Shown here in pieces: positions 44,791 through 53,912 of a DNA stretch of 64,000 nucleotides. This stretch comes from a bacterium. Lineage in GTDB: Bacteria; Patescibacteriota; Saccharimonadia; Saccharimonadales; UBA4665. The position numbers were made by a program, and so were the translations under genes. The stretch covers positions 1 through 64,000 of the forward strand of contig JAJYDV010000003.1 of the NCBI GenBank assembly GCA_021777375.1, in the 5' to 3' direction. Below the pieces are notes generated by a model. It was given only the letters and a program-made list of their open reading frames with translations, was not told the DNA's origin and did not search any database. Position 1 is the first letter of the stretch; every line of letters starts with the position of its first letter.

Positions 44791-46214
44791 CTCTTTAGCT
44801 CCACTAAGCTCTCGGCGAGTAGTTTATCTTTAATGCGTTCATAATCGGCCTCTTTCTTAAACTCCAGAGCGGCTTGGTTAGCCTGGCTTTTGAGCTTTTG
44901 GATGTTTAGTGGCTTATCCAGAGAGGCATGGAGTACAATATCCAGTGCTAAAGTTTGGGCAAGTAGCGAATAGTGTTCATTAATTTGTTGGTTCATCAGC
45001 TGAAATAGCATTTTGCCACGGTTTAGCGAAGTTTGAGCCTGCAGAGCGAGTTCTGATCCGAAGTGCGCATACTCTTCAGCCTCGTTATAGTCAGCCAGTA
45101 ATTTTAAAGCTTCAGCAGTGAGTTCTTTTTGGCGTTGGTTCTGACCAACCCCGCCAACTCTGGATACACTTAGACCGACACTGACCGCTGGACGCATCGT
45201 ATCTCTAAAGACTTTCATGTCCAAAATCCACTGACCATCAGTAATGGACATAATATTGGTTGGCAGATAGGCGGCAATGTCCCCGCTGTCGGCCAAAACA
45301 ATCGGTACAGCAGTAAAGGTCTTCTTATTGGACTTTAGTCGGCCGGCGCGTTCCAGCAAACTGGAGTGAGCATAAAACATATCTCCCGGGTAGGAATCGC
45401 GTCCCGGACTCATCCTGGAGAGTAGGGCGACCTGGCGGTAGACATGGGCATGGCTGGTAAGATCATCGTAAACAATGACTACGTCCTGGTCGCATTTTTG
45501 CCAAAGATACTCTCCGAGTGCACAACCGACATACGGCGCAAGGTAGCTGGCAATTAACGAATCAAAACTGGTAGAAACAACGACTATACAATTATCCATC
45601 GCCTTGGCCGCTTCTAAGCGAAGCAATAAATTAGAGATGTCCGTTCGGCGTTTGGCAATTAAGACATAAATTACGGTCTCATCGCTTTTGGCTTGGTTAG
45701 TTACAATCTGGGTAGCAAGTGAAGTCTTACCGGATTTGCTATCGCCCAAGATAGCTAGGCGTTGACCCTTAATTAAAGGCAGTAAGCTATCAATGACAAC
45801 TACTCCGGTAGCTAACTGATCGCTTAGGCTAAAACGCTCAGAAAGCGGCGGTGCATCGTTAAATACCGGCCAAGTGGCTTCAGCGGCAATTGGTCCTTTT
45901 CCATCTAGCGGTTCGCCAAAAACATTAATTACTCGACCAATAAAGTCGCGGCCGACCCGGGTTACCAAATCATCGTGCTGAACTACCACCCGCGTACCAA
46001 TATTTAAAACCTCTTTACCAAGGTGAAGTACGCTTGTGAACTGTTCACCGACTTCTGTGACGTAACCCTTACTGCCATCCTCAAACAACACTAGGGAACG
46101 AACTTTAACGGGTTGCATACCGCTAATCTTGACTAAAAAATCATTAACTGCCGCCACTTCGCCAATCGGGCGGCCAGCTTCAACTAAATGATCAAAGTGT
46201 CGATTGTCGCTCAT
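44787..46214 (-). CDS. atpA: F-type ATPase alpha subunit (divergent)
   Basis: A 475-residue non-catalytic nucleotide-binding subunit. The P-loop is 'GDSKSGKT' (157-164), not the near-universal GDRQTGKT. The arginine finger region 'RPAVSVGLSVSRVGG' is intact. The C-terminal helical domain is shortened. The start overlaps the delta stop (ATGA). Confidence 0.9.
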
Positions 46215-46714
46215 AGGGGCTCGGTTGCCTGGGACTCCCTAATCCCATTAAGCAATAGCTCACGCTGGTCACTAAATTGCTGACGCAGGCTAAAGTCATG
46301 GTAATGGTTAAGCGTTCTTAGAGTAAATCCGGCTGCAATTGATGGCTCAAGGCCAACGTTAATCAGCAGTATCGGATCGATTCGGTCCCGAAACCAGCTC
46401 GTGATTTTAGCCATGAAAATACTTGATGGTTCACTTGCGAAACTAATATGTACCTGCGGAGCACTTTCGACTAAGTTGCCGAGGAAAGCAATTGCCGCTT
46501 CACGATCCTCGGTCTTTAGCAGGTTAAGACTATTCTCTTGGGCAAGGTCATTCAACGCCGATGATGGTTTTGGCAAGGTTTTAGGCTCTGCCCCTGATTG
46601 GCGTAACTCTGTTTGGTGCGCATAATCGTTTAGCACTTCCAGCTCACGTTTTAGACGCATCGCATCGCCTAGGCTAATCACCCGAAGCGGTAAGACAAGC
46701 TGCTCATGCGCCAT
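46211..46714 (-). CDS. atpH: F-type ATPase delta subunit-like
   Basis: The ATG at 46714 (MAHEQLVLPLRV) gives 167 residues; the track start inside atpF is unlikely. The C-terminal part ('VHISFASEPSSIFMAKITSWFRDRIDPILLINVGLEPSIAAGFTLRT') fits the strand-helix domain of delta/OSCP that binds b. The N-terminal six-helix bundle that caps alpha is hard to see and may be reduced. Its position between b and alpha supports the call. Overlaps atpF by 11 nt. Confidence 0.7.
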   Translation of the reverse strand: MAHEQLVLPLRVISLGDAMRLKRELEVLNDYAHQTELRQSGAEPKTLPKPSSALNDLAQENSLNLLKTEDREAAIAFLGNLVESAPQVHISFASEPSSIFMAKITSWFRDRIDPILLINVGLEPSIAAGFTLRTLNHYHDFSLRQQFSDQRELLLNGIRESQATEPL

Positions 46715-47324
46715 GTGTAATATCCTCGGCAATCGACTGTTTATTTGCTTCCAGTTCGGATAGGATATACTCCAACTGATCACTCAGATCAATCTGCTTA
46801 CCAATCGCCTCCAAAACATAATGATTAATGATGTCAGCCATATTTTGTTCGAAGCGCCCGATTAAACGCTGTTTTTCAGCCTTAACCTCGCTCGACATTT
46901 GCTGACTCATCATTTGGCGTTGCTCCTCTATGGTCTCCTTGGTTTTCTCGATTGAATCAATCGCCATTTGCTTGGCATCGGTAATGGATTCTTCATATTT
47001 TGTAAACTCTTCCCTCAACTTAGAGCCTAGCTCCTGCTTCATGTATTCGTTTAGCTGGCTAGTGGTTAAGCGAAGGTCTTGTTGCAGAAACATTGCGTTT
47101 TCGCCAATAATTTTCTCGAAGTGTAGCCGGCCGCGGTTACGCAGTTCCTCACGAAATTCCTCATTAAAAATATGCTCTACATCAGTATTCGCGGCATCAA
47201 GCAGCTGCTGACGAGGGTTCTTGGAACTTTCACTTAAGTGCGATAGCTTAGTTATTAGCCAAATAAAAGCAATACCGGCAGATACGATTGACACTAATAT
47301 GACTGCCAGCCACCAAATTGTCAT
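46704..47324 (-). CDS. atpF: F-type ATPase b subunit-like, membrane-anchored coiled coil
   Basis: A 206-residue protein with one N-terminal membrane helix (residues 3-24) followed by a long charged coiled coil, the layout of the b peripheral stalk. It is longer than E. coli b (156) and has little visible identity beyond topology; the call rests on that and on gene order. It is the first gene of the operon: a promoter lies directly upstream, with no atpB or atpE. Confidence 0.75.
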   Translation of the reverse strand: MTIWWLAVILVSIVSAGIAFIWLITKLSHLSESSKNPRQQLLDAANTDVEHIFNEEFREELRNRGRLHFEKIIGENAMFLQQDLRLTTSQLNEYMKQELGSKLREEFTKYEESITDAKQMAIDSIEKTKETIEEQRQMMSQQMSSEVKAEKQRLIGRFEQNMADIINHYVLEAIGKQIDLSDQLEYILSELEANKQSIAEDITHGA

Positions 47325-47373
47325 TTATTTTATCCCACCATTTTTGCTTATTTATGCTTCCTGCTTAAGCTTT

Positions 47374-47402
47374 AATATACCGCAGAATGATTTGACAAGC
47401 AA
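47374..47402 (-). promoter_or_regulatory. promoter of the F1 ATPase operon
   Basis: Minus strand: TTGCTT, 17 nt, TATATT, leader of about 45 nt to the b subunit ATG. The -35 abuts the desulfurase stop codon, so nothing else can be the first gene. Confidence 0.55.
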
Positions 47403-48545
47403 TTAGTCAACAAGGGTATGAAGAACGGCGATTACCCGGTCTATTTCAGCTTTGGTGGTATTTCTTCCTAGGGTAAAACGTAGTGAAGCGCGAGCATCAC
47501 TGTCTGCTAGACCCATAGCTAGCAATACGTGCGAGGATTCGCTGCGGGCGGCACTACAAGCCGAACCGGCAGCCGCCATAATACCAGCTTGATCGAGTTT
47601 TATAAGCAACGCCTCGTTGTCTTGATTCTTAAATGTAGCGTGAACGTTATTTGGCAGACGCTGTTTTCGGGATCCGTTAATAGTGACTAAAGACTTAAAG
47701 TTCGCGTATAGCTCTTTGATGAAGTAATCACGCAGCTTAGTTTGCAAATCACTCTGCTTGGCGCGCCGCTTTTGAGCCAAACTTAAAGCCGCAGCAAAAC
47801 CAATGTCTGCACTGACATTCTCAGTTCCGGAACGCAAACCGGATTCCTGGCGTCCACCGTCAATTACTGGACTAAGTGTTGCTCCAGCGCGCACATACAA
47901 GGCGCCACTCTGTTTAGGACCATATACTTTGCCACCATTCAAGCTCATCAAGTCAACACCAAGACGGCTAACATGCAAGTCTAAAAAGTTACCGGCTTGA
48001 CAAGCGTCAGTATGAAAGAGTAGCGGCAATCGGTTGCCCTCTGCTCGACGCTTTGCACGCTCGGCGTTAATGATAGCCGCAATAGGTTTAAGTGGCTGAA
48101 TAGTGCCGACTTCGTTATTGGCGTACATAACGCTTACTAATACGGTGCGCCCATCAAGCTGATTAATTAAATCTTCGAGGTCCAGACGACCATCAGGGTC
48201 AACTTTAAGCTTGGCATGGTCAAAAAGAGCGGCTGGGGCTAGCACCGATTCATGCTCGACTGCCGAAACCAACATCCTAGCTTCTGGGTAGCGTTGCATT
48301 ACACCTTTAATAGCTAAGTTGTTGGCCTCCGTACCGCCAGCGCAAAATATTATTTCTCCCGGCTTAGAACCTAGAACTGTAGCAACCTGGGAACGAGCCA
48401 GATTTAGTATAGCTTTAACCTCCCTGGCCGCCTGATAGTCGGACGAGGGATTAAAGAACTTATCTGATGCAAATGGTTGCATCAGATCAGCGACACGTTT
48501 ATCTAACGGAGTAGCCGCCGCATAGTCCAGATAGATTGATTTCAT
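47403..48545 (-). CDS. cysteine desulfurase (IscS/NifS family)
   Basis: A 380-residue PLP enzyme taking sulfur from cysteine. 'YLDYAAATPLD' at the N-terminus, 'GGTEANNLAIKG', the PLP Asp-Gln region 'FHTDACQAGN', the Schiff-base lysine in 'SLNGGKVYGPKQSG', and the persulfide cysteine in 'AAGSACSAARSESS'. Likely sulfur donor for MnmA; no iscU or Suf scaffold gene is adjacent. Confidence 0.93.
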   Translation of the reverse strand: MKSIYLDYAAATPLDKRVADLMQPFASDKFFNPSSDYQAAREVKAILNLARSQVATVLGSKPGEIIFCAGGTEANNLAIKGVMQRYPEARMLVSAVEHESVLAPAALFDHAKLKVDPDGRLDLEDLINQLDGRTVLVSVMYANNEVGTIQPLKPIAAIINAERAKRRAEGNRLPLLFHTDACQAGNFLDLHVSRLGVDLMSLNGGKVYGPKQSGALYVRAGATLSPVIDGGRQESGLRSGTENVSADIGFAAALSLAQKRRAKQSDLQTKLRDYFIKELYANFKSLVTINGSRKQRLPNNVHATFKNQDNEALLIKLDQAGIMAAAGSACSAARSESSHVLLAMGLADSDARASLRFTLGRNTTKAEIDRVIAVLHTLVD

Positions 48546-48562
48546 GGACTAAAAAGTTGCCG

Positions 48563-48928
48563 CTATGACGTTTGGTTAGCTAAGCGCTGCAATTCAGGGA
48601 AAACTTTTTTGCTGTATAGCTGGCTGGCCTGATAGAGGTTTAACAACTCTTCTTGATTAACCTCGCGGTAGGGGTTATTGCCTTGAGTTTTAAAAACGCC
48701 GTTTGGTCTAACGTCATAACGGGTAGTTAAACTACGGCGGCGACCGCGTTTATCCGGCCATTCCTCATGCCACACCCAGGTGTGTTCATCTAGACAGAAG
48801 AACTCTCGGCGGTGTTTGTTTGGAACCGGCCCAAATAATTGTCCGCCGATTCTAGCTTCATAACGAATTAATTCTTGCACGCTGTTCAAGGGAGTACTAA
48901 GCGCTTTCTTAATGGAATCGATAATCAT
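48563..48928 (-). CDS. conserved-looking hypothetical protein
   Basis: A 121-residue soluble protein with an ordered look ('EFFCLDEHTWVWHEEWPDKRGRRRSLTTRYDVRPNGVFKTQ'), rich in Trp, Arg and His. No family recognised. Its ATG follows the stop of the preceding gene directly (TAAATG), so the two are co-translated and perhaps functionally linked. Confidence 0.7.
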   Translation of the reverse strand: MIIDSIKKALSTPLNSVQELIRYEARIGGQLFGPVPNKHRREFFCLDEHTWVWHEEWPDKRGRRRSLTTRYDVRPNGVFKTQGNNPYREVNQEELLNLYQASQLYSKKVFPELQRLANQTS

Positions 48929-49249
48929 TTAGGCGGCCCTTTCAACATCTAATTCGTCTAGCTGATCGGAGTAAATTTTCTCAACACGGGAACGGATAAA
49001 AGTAATATCCAACTCACCGTCGACGCCTACTTGCATTTCTGGGGCAGCTTCGGAAGTAATAACTTCTTTGGTTTCGGTACTCATCGCTTCCGCAGGTGAA
49101 TTTTGAACCTCGAGCGGCGGTTGCTCAATAGCTAATTTAACTGCAACAGCAGCTTCCAGGCGAGCTATGGCCTCTGAAATTGTAAATAAGCGATCCTCGG
49201 CCGGATGCCTTGTCTTAAGTGTCTCTCTTGAGTAGTCGTCTTGATTCAT
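48929..49249 (-). CDS. hypothetical acidic protein
   Basis: About 106 residues from the ATG at 49249 (MNQDDYS); a GTG at 49258 is the alternative. Glu/Ala-rich, probably helical with a disordered middle. Coupled to the downstream 121-residue gene (TAAATG). A TATAAT lies close upstream. No motif recognised. Confidence 0.6.
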   Translation of the reverse strand: MNQDDYSRETLKTRHPAEDRLFTISEAIARLEAAVAVKLAIEQPPLEVQNSPAEAMSTETKEVITSEAAPEMQVGVDGELDITFIRSRVEKIYSDQLDELDVERAA

Positions 49250-49269
49250 AATATTCACGCAAAATTTAA

Positions 49270-50085
49270 TTATATCCCAAAAAGTTGTTTCGTGTTATCT
49301 ATAGTTGCTTGTTCGAGATTTTCAAGTTTAACTTTTCTAAGCTCCGCTAAAAACTCGACTATCCGCACTATGTATTTTGGCTCATTTATATTACCACGAT
49401 ATGGGTTTGGTGTCAAGTAAGGGGCGTCAGTTTCAAGAAGTAAGCGGTTCTGCGGGATAGCTTTAAACATTTCTTTCAGGAGCGGGTCTTTAGCAAAAGT
49501 CGCGATGCCGTTAACACCAATGTAAAGCCCCCTGTCAATAGCCATATCCAGAGTCTCCTTGGTATCCGTAAAACTGTGCAATACTCCACGTAATCTTCCT
49601 TTGGGGTAACTATCGAAGATCGGCCAGAAATCTGAATAAGCCTCCCGAACATGAAAGATCAGCGGTAAATTGTTTTTAATTGCCTGGTCGAGTTGAAATC
49701 TTAGGATTTTCTCCTGATCTAAAGGTTCAGAGTGCTGATAATAATAATCTAATCCGCATTCACCAATAGCGATGACTTTGGGCTGCTTAATCAGCTCACT
49801 AAACTCAGCGCTAGCTTTAGGGTTGCTAAAAAATCGTTTTGCTTCATGCGGGTGAATACCAACAGCGGCATAACAACCAGTGCTAGCTTGAGCAAACGAG
49901 ACTGCCGCCACGCTGTCTTCTAATTCCGTTCCAACGCAAATAAATTCCTCTACTCCTGTCTCTCGTGCACGATTGATAATCTCGTCTGGACCAAGTCCCA
50001 GCTTGGCCCATTTCCTTGAGGTTTGGTCCTCGCTAGTCGGGCCAAAGGAATGGATATGACAGTGGCTATCTATTAGCTTAATCAT
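49270..50085 (-). CDS. tatD: TatD-family metal-dependent DNase
   Basis: A 271-residue TIM-barrel hydrolase. Metal ligands in 'IDSHCHIHSF' (HxH), 'AIGECGLDYYY' (Glu), 'PLIFHVREA' (His), 'LRGVLHSFTD' (His) and 'LLETDAPYLTP' (Asp). TatD acts as a 3'-5' DNase in repair and quality control. Overlaps metG (ATGA). Confidence 0.93.
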   Translation of the reverse strand: MIKLIDSHCHIHSFGPTSEDQTSRKWAKLGLGPDEIINRARETGVEEFICVGTELEDSVAAVSFAQASTGCYAAVGIHPHEAKRFFSNPKASAEFSELIKQPKVIAIGECGLDYYYQHSEPLDQEKILRFQLDQAIKNNLPLIFHVREAYSDFWPIFDSYPKGRLRGVLHSFTDTKETLDMAIDRGLYIGVNGIATFAKDPLLKEMFKAIPQNRLLLETDAPYLTPNPYRGNINEPKYIVRIVEFLAELRKVKLENLEQATIDNTKQLFGI

Positions 50086-51536
50086 ATCTCTGAGCTAGGG
50101 ACAGAATCTTGCTTCGGGAACAGCACAAGATGTGATGGACTTAATGATCCATCCTTAAAAACTTCACTTATCTTACTCGAGGTTAACGGCATGAACGGAG
50201 CGAGCAGATCGGCAATTTCACGAATGCTGCTAATTAAATAGACAATAACTTCATTAAGATGCTCGCGGTCACCCTCCTTGGCTACTTCCCAAGGCTTTTC
50301 TTCGTCGATATATTGGTTAAGTCCCCTTACTTGTTCCCAGACGCTTTCTAGGGCTTTATCGAAGTGACACTCCGCTAGAGCTTCATTGTACTGAGTGACG
50401 TCATGTTCGGCTGGAGGGATATTTTTCACTTCGCCATCAAGGTACTTTGAGGCCATGACCCGAATCCGTTGCACTAAATTACCCAGCTCGTTAGCTAATT
50501 CGCTGTTGTAAACGGCCTTAAATCTCTCCCAGCTGAAGTTACCGTCGTCATAACTTGGCATGCTCTTAAGCATGTAGTAGCGGAAAGCATCTACGCCATA
50601 TGGTTTAACCGCGTCGAAAGGATTTATTACGTTCCCTAAGCTTTTGCTCATCTTCACACCTTCAGCCGTCACAAAACCATGAACATAGAGCTGTTTGGGC
50701 AGCGCAATATCTAGCGCCAGAAGCATAGCAGGCCAGATAGCGGCATGAAAGCGGATTATGTCTTTACCGATAACCTGCACATTTGCGGGCCAGTACTGCT
50801 TGAATTCTTCCTGTTCCGGGTAGCCAAGAACGGTTATATAGTTCATTAGCGCTTCAAACCAAACATAGATTACCTGATCTGTATCGCCTGGGACAGTTAT
50901 ACCCCAGCTCAATTTGTCTTTGGGTCGGCTAATTGAAATGTCTTCCAAGCCTTGCTCTAGAAGCGACAAAATCTCATTACGGCGGGTAGTCGGAACAATA
51001 TTAAAGCTGCCGTTCATGATTGCTTGTTTTACTTGTTCAGTGTAGTTGCTTAGTTTAAAGAAGTAGTTTTCCTCAACTAATTTTTCGTAGGGCCGATTAT
51101 GGGCCGGGCATATACCTTTGTTGGCCTTAACTTCCGTTTCTGTAAAGAAAGCCTCGTCACCAACACAATACCAACCTTCATAGCGACCCCTGTAAATGTC
51201 CTTTTTTAGTCTTTTCCAAATTTCTGCAGCTCGCTGTTCATGTCCTTTATCGGTAGTACGAATAAAGCGATTGTTACTAACCGCTAGCTCTTTAGTTAGT
51301 TGACGAAAACGATCTGAAACCTGGTCGGTATATTGCTTAAGAGTTAAGTTGCTAGCTTTGGCGCGTTCAGCAATTTTGCCACCGTGCTCATCAGTGCCGG
51401 TAACAAAGATAACTTCATCGCCGTTCGCCCGGGCGTGTCTAGCTAGAACATCAGCATATAGCAGCTCTAAAGCAAACCCGATATGGGGCTCGGCATTGAT
51501 ATACGGTATGGAGGTTGTTACGTAGTATCTACTCAT
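50082..51536 (-). CDS. metG: methionyl-tRNA synthetase, short form
   Basis: A 484-residue class I synthetase. HIGH-type motif 'INAEPHIGFAL', KMSKS motif 'KMSKSLGN', and the connective peptide region 'YCVGDEAFF...GICPAHNRPYE' with few zinc-type cysteines. The anticodon-binding domain follows, and the protein stops without the C-terminal EMAP/Trbp111-like tRNA-binding domain. Confidence 0.95.
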   Translation of the reverse strand: MSRYYVTTSIPYINAEPHIGFALELLYADVLARHARANGDEVIFVTGTDEHGGKIAERAKASNLTLKQYTDQVSDRFRQLTKELAVSNNRFIRTTDKGHEQRAAEIWKRLKKDIYRGRYEGWYCVGDEAFFTETEVKANKGICPAHNRPYEKLVEENYFFKLSNYTEQVKQAIMNGSFNIVPTTRRNEILSLLEQGLEDISISRPKDKLSWGITVPGDTDQVIYVWFEALMNYITVLGYPEQEEFKQYWPANVQVIGKDIIRFHAAIWPAMLLALDIALPKQLYVHGFVTAEGVKMSKSLGNVINPFDAVKPYGVDAFRYYMLKSMPSYDDGNFSWERFKAVYNSELANELGNLVQRIRVMASKYLDGEVKNIPPAEHDVTQYNEALAECHFDKALESVWEQVRGLNQYIDEEKPWEVAKEGDREHLNEVIVYLISSIREIADLLAPFMPLTSSKISEVFKDGSLSPSHLVLFPKQDSVPSSEI

Positions 51537-51546
51537 ACTTATTTAG

Positions 51547-52026
51547 TTATTTTAACAGTACTTCATCTTGAAGAGCCACTTCTAAACGGTCAATGAAGGG
51601 GCGTTGTTTCGGGAAGAGTTTGGTTTTTGCGTTTTTTAGATCAAACCACGCTATCTTATCGATCTCTCTAAAGCTCTGCTGATTACCGGAATGAGGCGGC
51701 CATTCAAGCTCAAACGTATTGCTCGAAAATGTGCCTAAATCCGGGTCGGCGTTAATTGCCCAGATATGATTTGTCTTAATGCTGGATTGCTCATGTTCAC
51801 CCAAATCAATCAGCGGCTGATCATAGTTCAGACTCAGACCGGTTTCTTCATGAAACTCGCGTTTAGCAGTATCGAGTTCGGATTCCCCTGCCTCGGGCTC
51901 GCCCTTTGGAACAGTCCAGCTGTCCTTATTCGCCCAAAACGGACCGCTCGGGTGAGCTAGCAACACGCTAACTCTCCTGTCTATAATCTTGTACACTAAT
52001 ATTCCGTAGCTAGTCTTTGGCATCAT
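51547..52026 (-). CDS. NUDIX hydrolase
   Basis: About 159 residues from the ATG at 52026 (the track start is a TTG inside the HIT gene). The Nudix box reads 'GEPEAGESELDTAKREFHEETGL', with the REFHEE glutamates that bind metal. Such enzymes hydrolyse nucleoside diphosphate derivatives; 'YGILVYKI..RRVSVLLAHPSGPFW' suggests the bis(5'-nucleosyl)-tetraphosphatase-like group. The substrate is not certain. Confidence 0.88.
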   Translation of the reverse strand: MMPKTSYGILVYKIIDRRVSVLLAHPSGPFWANKDSWTVPKGEPEAGESELDTAKREFHEETGLSLNYDQPLIDLGEHEQSSIKTNHIWAINADPDLGTFSSNTFELEWPPHSGNQQSFREIDKIAWFDLKNAKTKLFPKQRPFIDRLEVALQDEVLLK

Positions 52027-52447
52027 TACTCTTAAGCAACTTGGCAAATTCAGCTTGCTCGCTTGGATCTAAATCGGTAAATAAGTCCGTCTCAAACTTT
52101 TCTGAGACCTGGTAAAGATAGTCTTGATAATACCTAGGGTAGACATGAAAGTGGACATGGTTCTGCTTAAGACGACCGGCGCTTATGAATGGCCGGTAGT
52201 TTTGACGAATATCCGCACCTTGCCCTAACTTACTGACCAGTCTTTCCTCAATAAAGAAGATTAGTTCAAAGATGTCCTGGAGCTCATCCTTAGTCAGCTC
52301 CCAGGGTTTTTCCAAGTGACGTTTAGGAGTCACTAAAAAATGACCGGGAACCTTACGCGGGTTACTTAAAAAAGCCTGGGCTAAGCGGTTGCTCTTCAGT
52401 ACCCGATCATTAATATTGCAAAACGGGCAATCTTCTTTAGATATCAT
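52010..52447 (-). CDS. HIT-family nucleotide hydrolase/transferase
   Basis: A 145-residue protein with the histidine triad H-V-H-F-H-V (in 'QNHVHFHVYPRYY') and an N-terminal CPFC zinc-type pair ('EDCPFCNI'). HIT proteins hydrolyse AMP-linked or dinucleoside phosphates. It has a good Shine-Dalgarno (AGAAGGG) and overlaps the NUDIX gene, so both may act in nucleotide clean-up. Confidence 0.9.
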   Translation of the reverse strand: MISKEDCPFCNINDRVLKSNRLAQAFLSNPRKVPGHFLVTPKRHLEKPWELTKDELQDIFELIFFIEERLVSKLGQGADIRQNYRPFISAGRLKQNHVHFHVYPRYYQDYLYQVSEKFETDLFTDLDPSEQAEFAKLLKSNDAKD

Positions 52448-52472
52448 TTATATTCCCTTCTAGGATTAGCAC

Positions 52473-52549
52473 TGGTGGGGCTACATGGACTCGAACCATG
52501 GGCCTCAGCAATGTGAATGCTGCGCTCTAGCCATCTGAGCTATAGCCCC
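52473..52549 (-). tRNA. tRNA-Val (anticodon CAC)
   Basis: Cloverleaf with acceptor GGGGCTA, anticodon stem CAGCA/TGCTG around TTCACAT (CAC), T-loop TTCGAGT and encoded CCA. Confidence 0.95.
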
Positions 52550-52611
52550 CTCTTAAATACCTTAAGCCCTATTATATATTAGCTAACTTAATATGTTTGT
52601 TAGGATACGAG

Positions 52612-53310
52612 TTATTTTTGTTCCGGGCGAAAATTAGTTGGGTGTCGGTCCATGCTGCCGCGCAACTCTTTGTTAATCGCTTTACGCTCTAACATCGAAC
52701 TACTGGCTTTATCGATCATCATCCCGGTAGTATCGCCCGACTGATATACAGCAAAACCGGCCGAAAAACCCACCTCCAAGCCAAGACCCAGCTTCTTTAT
52801 CTCTGCATTGGCACGTTTCTCAAATACTACTGCCAGGCTGAGAGCTACTTCCTCAGGCACCGTTTTGCGCGCGTGCAGCAAGCGGTGAGGGCGATATTCT
52901 TTACGCGGCTTTAAATCTGCAATCCACCATATCTCATCTCCTCCTGCACGCCCGATAAGGTCTTCCTCGCGACAAGACCTGCCGACAGCTTTAAGTAAGG
53001 CGTCTCCACCGTAGTAGTGGCCAAATTCAGTGTTTGCATACTTCATGTTATCTACGTCACCAATAATTAAGACAAATTTGTCTCCTGTTTTACTGGCTTT
53101 TTCTACGCGTTGGTCCAACTCGTTACGAATTAATTTATCTACTTTCAAGCCAGTCAATTGGTCACGACCTAACCAGGCAATTTCTTCTTGAAGTTTTAGT
53201 TCTCTTTGCTGCGCTTCTTCTAAAAAATATTCCAACTGGGCATAATTTGCCCGGGGCACAAACTTCTCGGGATCGGGATATGATTCGAATCGAGATCTCT
53301 CTACGTTCAT
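52612..53310 (-). CDS. GGDEF-domain protein (diguanylate cyclase-like)
   Basis: A 232-residue soluble protein. A short N-terminal coiled stretch (about 22-48) leads into a GGDEF domain: 'DQLTGLKVDKLIRNEL', 'FVLIIGDVDNMKYANTEFGHYYGGDALL' and the active-site loop 'RAGGDEIWWI' (GGDEI, 123-127). The metal and GTP-binding residues look kept, so c-di-GMP synthesis is possible, though degenerate members also occur. No sensor or EAL domain is attached. TATAAT lies 9 nt before the ATG. Confidence 0.82.
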   Translation of the reverse strand: MNVERSRFESYPDPEKFVPRANYAQLEYFLEEAQQRELKLQEEIAWLGRDQLTGLKVDKLIRNELDQRVEKASKTGDKFVLIIGDVDNMKYANTEFGHYYGGDALLKAVGRSCREEDLIGRAGGDEIWWIADLKPRKEYRPHRLLHARKTVPEEVALSLAVVFEKRANAEIKKLGLGLEVGFSAGFAVYQSGDTTGMMIDKASSSMLERKAINKELRGSMDRHPTNFRPEQK

Positions 53311-53424
53311 CTTAGCTAAATTATATACAAAAAATTGCGTAATAAAATTACTTATGGTCTACTATTCGGTTTTAACAGCTAATGATTTTTGAGGTTGCTT
53401 TTTACACGAAAGTTTGTCTAAAGA

Positions 53425-53458
53425 TAATAAAAATGACCACATGGTATATGAGGTCATT
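53425..53458 (-). terminator. tmRNA terminator
   Basis: Minus strand: AATGACC-t-CAT-ATACC-ATG-t-GGTCATT followed by TTTATTAT. A 7 bp outer and 3 bp inner stem with a T-run, 8 nt past the tmRNA CCA. Confidence 0.8.
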
Positions 53459-53465
53459 AGTTCTT

Positions 53466-53853
53466 TGGTGGAGCTGCCGGTTATTGCAACCGGGTCCGTC
53501 GATCTACTATGGCTAGTCTTCTACAGGCATAGGCTGTTTTAAAAATTTTGACAGCGGGTATTTAAACAGTCAAACTTCCGCTGCTATAGTCCGCAAAGTC
53601 TTTAGCGACCGACGCGAACGAATTGGTCGCCGCATCCGGAAAATATGAAGCGCCTTGCCTCTATCCGGCGTTAAGTCAGACGCCGCTTTAGGTTTAAGCT
53701 AAAGCAGGTGCGTATACTGGTGCTAGAAACAAGTTCTTTACAGCCAGTGCTACGCGGTTAAATGCGTTTGCATTTAGATTGGTTTGCCTATAACGCTGGC
53801 CAGCGGCCTGCCGATCTGTCCTGTAAAACCGACGTCGAGCTAAATTCAGCCCC
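53466..53853 (-). ncRNA. ssrA: transfer-messenger RNA (tmRNA, ssrA)
   Basis: A 388 nt one-piece tmRNA that rescues stalled ribosomes. The 5' end GGGGCTG pairs with 3' CAGCTCC before discriminator A and encoded CCA; the T-arm 'CCGGTTGCAATAACCGG' is present in the 3' half. The tag reading frame (53694-53771) starts at GCA and encodes 25 residues (ANAFNRVALA...APVYAPALA) ending at TAA, which sits in the expected hairpin (GCTTTAGCTTAAACCTAAAGC). The hydrophobic ALA end is the proteolysis signal. TATAAT near the rsmA 3' end is a possible promoter. Confidence 0.93.
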
Positions 53854-53912
53854 ACGCGTATGTGAGTTGTTGCTTGCTAACAAAAATATATAACTCTGTT
53901 AGCACAACCATA

